Below, piece by piece: positions 60,047 through 64,000 of a stretch of DNA of 64,000 nt. The stretch's first letter is position 1; each line of letters opens with the position of its first letter. A program made the position numbers and the translations under genes. Below the pieces are notes generated by a model. It worked only from the letters and a program-made list of their open reading frames with translations. It did no database searches and had not been told where the DNA came from. Location: positions 124,001 to 188,000 of the forward strand of contig CAKVLQ010000002.1 in NCBI GenBank assembly GCA_934757845.1. Direction: 5' to 3'. This DNA comes from an uncultured Clostridia bacterium. GTDB lineage: Bacteria; Bacillota; Clostridia; Christensenellales; UBA1242.

Positions 60047-60943
60047 TTAATAAAGTGCTTGGTATAAATTAGAATAATTAGACCAAGGACTTGTTGTTTT
60101 ATAGTATCTCAGTGCTTCAAATGGCACATAAATAACATTCAAAGGACAATTTCCAAAGTGATTGTAAACATCACTGTGATTGGCTTGAATTTGGCTAGAT
60201 TTAATAGTAACTGTCTTTAAATTTGAGCAGTTATAAAATGTGCCAATATGAAAGTTTCTTACTGTTTTTGGTATAGTTATTTCTTCTATTGCAGTTCCAA
60301 AGAACGCATAAGCGTCTATTTGCTTTGTTGTTTCAGATAATCTAACTTTTTTAAGGCTTGAACAACCATCAAAAATGCCATCACCAACAACTTCAACACC
60401 ATCTTCAAAGTAAACTTCTTTTAAATTAGGACAATTTTGAAATGCTCTAACACTTGTTGTTGTAAATTCCTTTGGTATTTTCAAGGTTTCAATATATTGA
60501 TTGTTTTGTCCTGCATACCAAGCCATTGTATTAACCTTTACTTCATCACCTTCGATATAAGTAGGTCTGCCAATGGTATATTCATAATTCCAAGGATAAC
60601 TATGAGTGTAAATCTCTTGATAAAATTCATAGTAACCTTCTGCCCCACAAGCATAGTGTTCTTGCCAAAATTGTCTTGCTTCCCATTGTGAATTAAAAGT
60701 TGCTTTTCCAGAATAATAAACTGGTTCTCCAAAGGAATATGATGTCGGCAATGTAACATCTTTTTCTTGTCCTGTGTAGGATTTAAGTTCACTGCCGACA
60801 AATACATATCCTTCTAAAACAACATCTGTTTTAGGGTTAAAATTCACTCTTACAGTTAAAGCGTAAAGGAATAAAGCAAACACTCCAATCAAAAGAAACA
60901 ACTGTCCCCAAGAGATAATATTTTTACTCGTTTTTGTTTCCAT
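60047..60943 (-). CDS. BspA-like leucine-rich repeat protein with N-terminal anchor
   Basis: 298 residues. One membrane helix at ~13-32 (QLFLLIGVFALFLYALTVRV), a ~100-residue Tyr/Trp-rich domain, then LRR_5-type repeats: FQNCPNLKEVYFEDGVEVVG, FDGCSSLKKVRL, FYNCSNLKTVTI. It would sit outside the membrane. BspA-like repeats mediate contact with surfaces or proteins. Unusual cargo next to replication genes; possibly mating contact or surface exclusion, which is a guess. Confidence 0.75.
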   Translation of the reverse strand: METKTSKNIISWGQLFLLIGVFALFLYALTVRVNFNPKTDVVLEGYVFVGSELKSYTGQEKDVTLPTSYSFGEPVYYSGKATFNSQWEARQFWQEHYACGAEGYYEFYQEIYTHSYPWNYEYTIGRPTYIEGDEVKVNTMAWYAGQNNQYIETLKIPKEFTTTSVRAFQNCPNLKEVYFEDGVEVVGDGIFDGCSSLKKVRLSETTKQIDAYAFFGTAIEEITIPKTVRNFHIGTFYNCSNLKTVTIKSSQIQANHSDVYNHFGNCPLNVIYVPFEALRYYKTTSPWSNYSNLYQALY

Positions 60944-60977
60944 TTGTTATTCCTTTTTCGTCCATAAAGGTGGACCT

Positions 60978-61580
60978 TTATAGACAATTTTCTCGTTTTT
61001 TCTCTATTCTTATAAGTTCGTTGAAAAGATAATGAAATTTGCCATCTGCACATTTTTGCATTTCTTTAAGCATTGTGATTTTGTTGTTGTTACTTATAAA
61101 AAAGCCAGTCATATTATCAACGATATTGTCATCTTCATCTGTTATTTCATACGCATAATATTCGTGTGCTTCATTGATATAATCGTTATAATCAACAAGT
61201 TCATTTTTTAAAGCTTGCACAACTTTGTCATAGTCATCAAGAGAATATCCATGGTTCAATACATCTTGTTTTGTGCAATAGATATACCCTACTTGACCAC
61301 TATCAAATCTGTCATTAAATGGTTCAGTTGACAACGCAATTCCTGTGTGGTCATACATATAAACATTCAAAATGCAATACATATTATCTTTATTGACTTC
61401 TGCAAATGCTTGAAAATCACAAGGTCTGTAAAATTCATTACTATCACCAAGAGAATATCTCCTGTGCCAACAAATAAGATGACCAAGATTATCATCTTCT
61501 CTTGGGTCAGTAACTTGATAAGAGTTATCTAGTTTAACTTTTAAAGAGTTTCCCCTTCTTTTTATTTCGACATCTCTCAT
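60978..61580 (-). CDS. Hypothetical element protein, 200 residues
   Basis: Contains DPREDDNLGHLICWHRRYSL followed by GD, a pattern I associate with conserved unknowns of phages and ICEs. The rest is Asp/Tyr-rich and looks globular. Starts behind GGAGATG, two bases after the DUF3846 gene. Confidence 0.55.
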   Translation of the reverse strand: MRDVEIKRRGNSLKVKLDNSYQVTDPREDDNLGHLICWHRRYSLGDSNEFYRPCDFQAFAEVNKDNMYCILNVYMYDHTGIALSTEPFNDRFDSGQVGYIYCTKQDVLNHGYSLDDYDKVVQALKNELVDYNDYINEAHEYYAYEITDEDDNIVDNMTGFFISNNNKITMLKEMQKCADGKFHYLFNELIRIEKKRENCL

Positions 61581-61582
61581 TT

Positions 61583-62623
61583 TTACATCTCCGCATTTTT
61601 CTTTTGCTGATGTTTATATCTCTCAATCATACAAGCTTTAACAATGTAATAATCTTCATACAAATCCAAACCTTTTGGGAGTTCGTATGTTTTACAATAA
61701 GCCTTGCATTTCTTGATTTGATTATCTGTCAAACTCACATTATCACCTGTATCTGGGTCAAATCCAACCATATAAACTGTGCCACAAGCACAATCTTCAT
61801 ACTCTGGAAGCCAGAAATTTCCCGGCAATTTGTTAAGTTTGCCTTCTTCATTTACATACAAGTCAACATTTCTCACACCGGGCATTTCAACACATTCAAT
61901 GTATCCACCAACAATGCCTTGAAGAACACTGAGTTTATCCTCAATTTCTTTCTCATAAGGTTCTTTACCGGGTTCCTTAATCAAAACTCTGACAATCTTT
62001 GTTTCTTCATCTTCAATGTCTTCTTCAATATCTTCTCTTTCATCTTCAAATTCCAAAGCAATTTCCTCCTTTAATGTTTCTATATCATTTTTTAAAGGTT
62101 CTAAAAATTCTGGATTTTCCGTTAATGTATCTGAGTTTTCAATTAAATACTCAATATCACCTTCATAGGAATAAAGACTTTCAGCGTTAGTTTGTTTGCC
62201 ATCAATCATTAAAGATATTTTTATTGTTAAAAGTTCACCATTAAAGCAATCGTTAATTGTAGAGAGCTCTCTGACATATTCTGAATTGATTTCATCAACA
62301 TCTTCTTCTGATAGATTTTCTGGAAATTTCTTTCCATAAAAGTTCTCATAATCTGTTTTATCAACACAAATATATCCTACAATTTCATCATTTGCTTCCA
62401 TTGTTAAATTCATATCTTTTTCGTAAATTGGCAAAGCTAACATTAGATTTGGATTTCTCTTGTAAAAGTCAGTAAAATCCCAAACAGATTTAACATTTTG
62501 GTCCTCACTATATCTTTTGAAATCACCTTTAAAAATGACTATTGTAGAAAATTTCTCCATTCCATCTGTTGTGGCCTGTTCAACCGAAATATTCAGTGTT
62601 TTATTGTTCAGTTTTATCTGCAT
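61583..62623 (-). CDS. DUF3846-containing element protein
   Basis: 346 residues from the ATG at 62623 (GGGAG six bases upstream). N-terminal ~200 residues are unknown and acidic, with a Glu-rich strip (EDEREDIEEDIEDEE). The C-terminal part fits DUF3846: LIKEPGKEPYEKEIEDKL, VGGYIECVEMPGVRNVDLYV, NFWLPEYEDCACGTVYMVGF. DUF3846 proteins are common in conjugative elements; role unknown. Confidence 0.65.
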   Translation of the reverse strand: MQIKLNNKTLNISVEQATTDGMEKFSTIVIFKGDFKRYSEDQNVKSVWDFTDFYKRNPNLMLALPIYEKDMNLTMEANDEIVGYICVDKTDYENFYGKKFPENLSEEDVDEINSEYVRELSTINDCFNGELLTIKISLMIDGKQTNAESLYSYEGDIEYLIENSDTLTENPEFLEPLKNDIETLKEEIALEFEDEREDIEEDIEDEETKIVRVLIKEPGKEPYEKEIEDKLSVLQGIVGGYIECVEMPGVRNVDLYVNEEGKLNKLPGNFWLPEYEDCACGTVYMVGFDPDTGDNVSLTDNQIKKCKAYCKTYELPKGLDLYEDYYIVKACMIERYKHQQKKNAEM

Positions 62624-62855
62624 GAACATCTCCCTTGAAGTGGTTATTTGTTTTCTTAAATCTCAAAAGTTCATATTCACTAGCATAGAACGCTTGTTGA
62701 ATAGATACCGCAAGATTTGGTCTAACTTTAAGCCTTTCTTCCTTTGGGACTTCCTGCAAGCCATCACGCATTGCTCTTAATTTGTCTAAAAGTTCTTGTT
62801 TAGAAGAATAATCAATGTCAGTAAGCAAGAACGAAAGTTCACCACCTAATCTCAT
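62601..62855 (-). CDS. Small element protein, 84 residues
   Basis: Helical, with SSKQELLDKLRAMRDGLQEV then PKEERLKVRPNLAVSI. Overlaps the next gene by 23 bases and the ArdC-like stop by one base, so it is part of the same operon. No family recognised. Confidence 0.55.
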   Translation of the reverse strand: MRLGGELSFLLTDIDYSSKQELLDKLRAMRDGLQEVPKEERLKVRPNLAVSIQQAFYASEYELLRFKKTNNHFKGDVHADKTEQ

Positions 62856-63844
62856 TATTCCACCTCACTTTCTGCTTTTTTAGACTTTGACTTTGAACTT
62901 GTCTTTTTTGCAGTTTTCTTTTCTACTGGTGCTTTAACTTCTTCTGTTTTTTCTTGTTCTTTAACTTCTTCTTCAACCTTTTGAGTTTGCTTTTCAAGTC
63001 CACGAATTGCAATTTCAATCGCAGTTTCAAAGTTAGAAAGAAGTTGCATACTTACCGAACGAACCTTTTGAAGATTGTTTTTAAATTCCAATTTTTCTTC
63101 ATCTGAAAGGTTTGTAATGGCGTCATCATTAAAGTCTGGCAAATTAAGGCCAAGTTTTGATTTGATTGCATAAAGTGCGCAGTTGTATTCAATGTCATCA
63201 ATATTTTCAACTGTTTTGCTTGTAATACCTTCTGGACGTCTGCTATCAATCAATACTCTTGTTGTTTGATTGATTAGTGTATTGATAAGTTCATCAATAG
63301 AAAGTCCATCTTTGATGTAAACAACCTTGTTTTCTTTATCCATTTTTGCAAATGGTTCTTGGTCAACATACTCAAACTTATAACCTTTTGCTGTTCTTTC
63401 AAGAGAATTTTTAGCGGCTTCAAAGAACTTTGCAATGGTTTCTTTATTTGTGTTGAGATATGGATATTCTCTACCCTCTGTTTGGCTAATATCAAATACA
63501 TGGCCAACACTCAAATCAAGTTTTTCAATACCTTTTGTGAACACATTACCATTTTCATCAGTATAATCTTGATTGTATTTTTTAAGACAAGGACTAATGA
63601 TTTTCAAGGATTTTTGGTGTTCTTTAACCTTTCTACCATCTTTGTTCCAACCAGTAAGTCTTTTTACAAGTTTAACATTTGGCATTTGGCTCATAATAAG
63701 AACATCATTCATAACTGTGTAATCTGGCATAAGCCCCATTACTTTCAAAATATCACGAAGTCTGCCTTCATTCATATATTTCAAATATTGTTCGTTTGCT
63801 TGTGCTGTCAAGCTTTCAACTGTTGCGTAATTTTTTTCTTCCAT
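62855..63844 (-). CDS. ArdC/LtrC-like protein with a degenerate protease motif
   Basis: 329 residues. The N-terminal ssDNA-binding ArdC-like part is seen in RLTGWNKDGRKVKEHQKSLK and GHVFDISQTEGREYPY. Where relatives have an HExxH zinc-protease motif, this has DELINTLINQTTRVLIDS, followed by the usual CALYAIKSKLGLNLPDF helix; so the protease is probably inactive. The tail is Lys/Glu-rich (VEKKTAKKTSSKSKSKKAES). Role: ssDNA binding or anti-restriction during transfer, inferred. Confidence 0.65.
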   Translation of the reverse strand: MEEKNYATVESLTAQANEQYLKYMNEGRLRDILKVMGLMPDYTVMNDVLIMSQMPNVKLVKRLTGWNKDGRKVKEHQKSLKIISPCLKKYNQDYTDENGNVFTKGIEKLDLSVGHVFDISQTEGREYPYLNTNKETIAKFFEAAKNSLERTAKGYKFEYVDQEPFAKMDKENKVVYIKDGLSIDELINTLINQTTRVLIDSRRPEGITSKTVENIDDIEYNCALYAIKSKLGLNLPDFNDDAITNLSDEEKLEFKNNLQKVRSVSMQLLSNFETAIEIAIRGLEKQTQKVEEEVKEQEKTEEVKAPVEKKTAKKTSSKSKSKKAESEVE

Positions 63845-63847
63845 TTA

Positions 63848-64000
63848 TTACTCCTTATTGTTTTCAAAAATTTCTCTAACATGTGGCGTTGCGACAATTC
63901 TAATGTTAGTTCTATTTGCTGGTCCCGTAATTAGGAACGCACTTCCTCTTGGAAGATTTACAATGTTCTCTGTTTCATTTTCGTTGATTTGGCCAGCCTT
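63848..64000 (-). CDS. C-terminus of a likely VirB4/TraE-type conjugation ATPase (5' part outside window)
   Basis: The last 50 codons before a TAA, three bases before the ArdC-like gene's ATG. It ends with NIVNLPRGSAFLITGPANRT and NIRIVATPHVREIFE, a beta-rich ending like that of VirB4-type proteins in Gram-positive ICEs. Too short for certainty. Confidence 0.4.
   Translation of the reverse strand, partial: KAGQINENETENIVNLPRGSAFLITGPANRTNIRIVATPHVREIFENNKE

Larger units (their letters stand above)
53117..64000. mobile_element. Left end of an integrative (probably conjugative) element inserted in spoVAD
   Basis: From the spoVAD junction to the window end all genes are on the minus strand and are of accessory type: two large serine recombinases at the edge, then small unknowns, C5 methyltransferase, toprim primase, LRR protein, DUF3846 protein, ArdC-like protein and the end of a likely conjugation ATPase. 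This is the recombination-plus-replication end of a clostridial ICE. The right end is not in the window, so length is over 10.8 kb. Confidence 0.85.

Noticed and set aside
63359..63934. 191-residue plus-strand frame opposite the ArdC-like gene
   Set aside because: Antisense shadow; the minus-strand frame has a ribosome binding site and family motifs.

Overview
The window is very AT-rich (about 30% G+C by eye) and carries a low-GC Gram-positive gene complement: a complete spoIIIA operon (AA to AH), yunB, spoVAE, ylxR, a polC-type reading frame, rny, asp23 and an OLE RNA with its OapA partner. This points to an anaerobic, endospore-forming (or ancestrally spore-forming) Bacillota, most likely a clostridial lineage of the gut type. 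I cannot place it more finely from the sequence alone. No rRNA, tRNA or CRISPR array was recognised.

Layout. 0-8.3 kb (+): end of trmFO, hslV-hslU, tcdA, thioredoxin, the cysteine desulfurase/IscU pair, ruvX-DUF1292, then a small accessory patch (unknown gene, XRE regulator, Bro-N protein). 8.4-25.6 kb (+): translation and envelope genes: rpsB-tsf, frr-small ORF-cdsA-rseP, a PolC-like exonuclease without polymerase, then rimP-nusA-ylxR-infB-rbfA-nrnA-truB-nfo-like-efp. Two unknown genes (PHP phosphoesterase, Cys-pair protein) lie on the minus strand inside this block. 25.7-30.5 kb (+): spoIIIAA-AH. 30.6-35.9 kb (+): asp23-nusB-xseA-xseB, OLE RNA-oapA, argR, trpS. 36-53 kb, mostly minus: an ABC exporter with an unusual membrane-anchored PadR protein, serS plus an unknown partner, rnhA, ASCH, rny, nifZ-thiI, yunB, spoVAE; a plus-strand M48-type peptidase and a XerS-like recombinase are interspersed.

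53.1-64 kb (all minus) is the left end of an integrated mobile element. It carries two tandem large serine recombinases, a C5 DNA methyltransferase, a toprim primase, an LRR surface protein, a DUF3846 protein, an ArdC-like protein and probably the end of a conjugation ATPase. It has split spoVAD: only the C-terminal ~134 codons remain next to spoVAE. The N-terminal ~200 codons should lie beyond the right end of the window. This is the most interesting part: either a skin-like intervening element that could excise during sporulation, or a plain insertion that breaks a gene needed for loading dipicolinic acid into the spore.

Other points that stand out: (i) OLE RNA with its own strong promoter and OapA; (ii) at least seven genes whose promoter puts the start of transcription on the ATG, with no Shine-Dalgarno sequence, so leaderless mRNAs look common here; (iii) an exact 58-bp inverted-repeat pair, one copy inside the spoIIIA operon and one just upstream of the XerS-like gene, with related short sequences in other gaps; (iv) a PolC reading frame reduced to N-terminal, OB and exonuclease domains; (v) ARG boxes before argR and a perfect one before thioredoxin.
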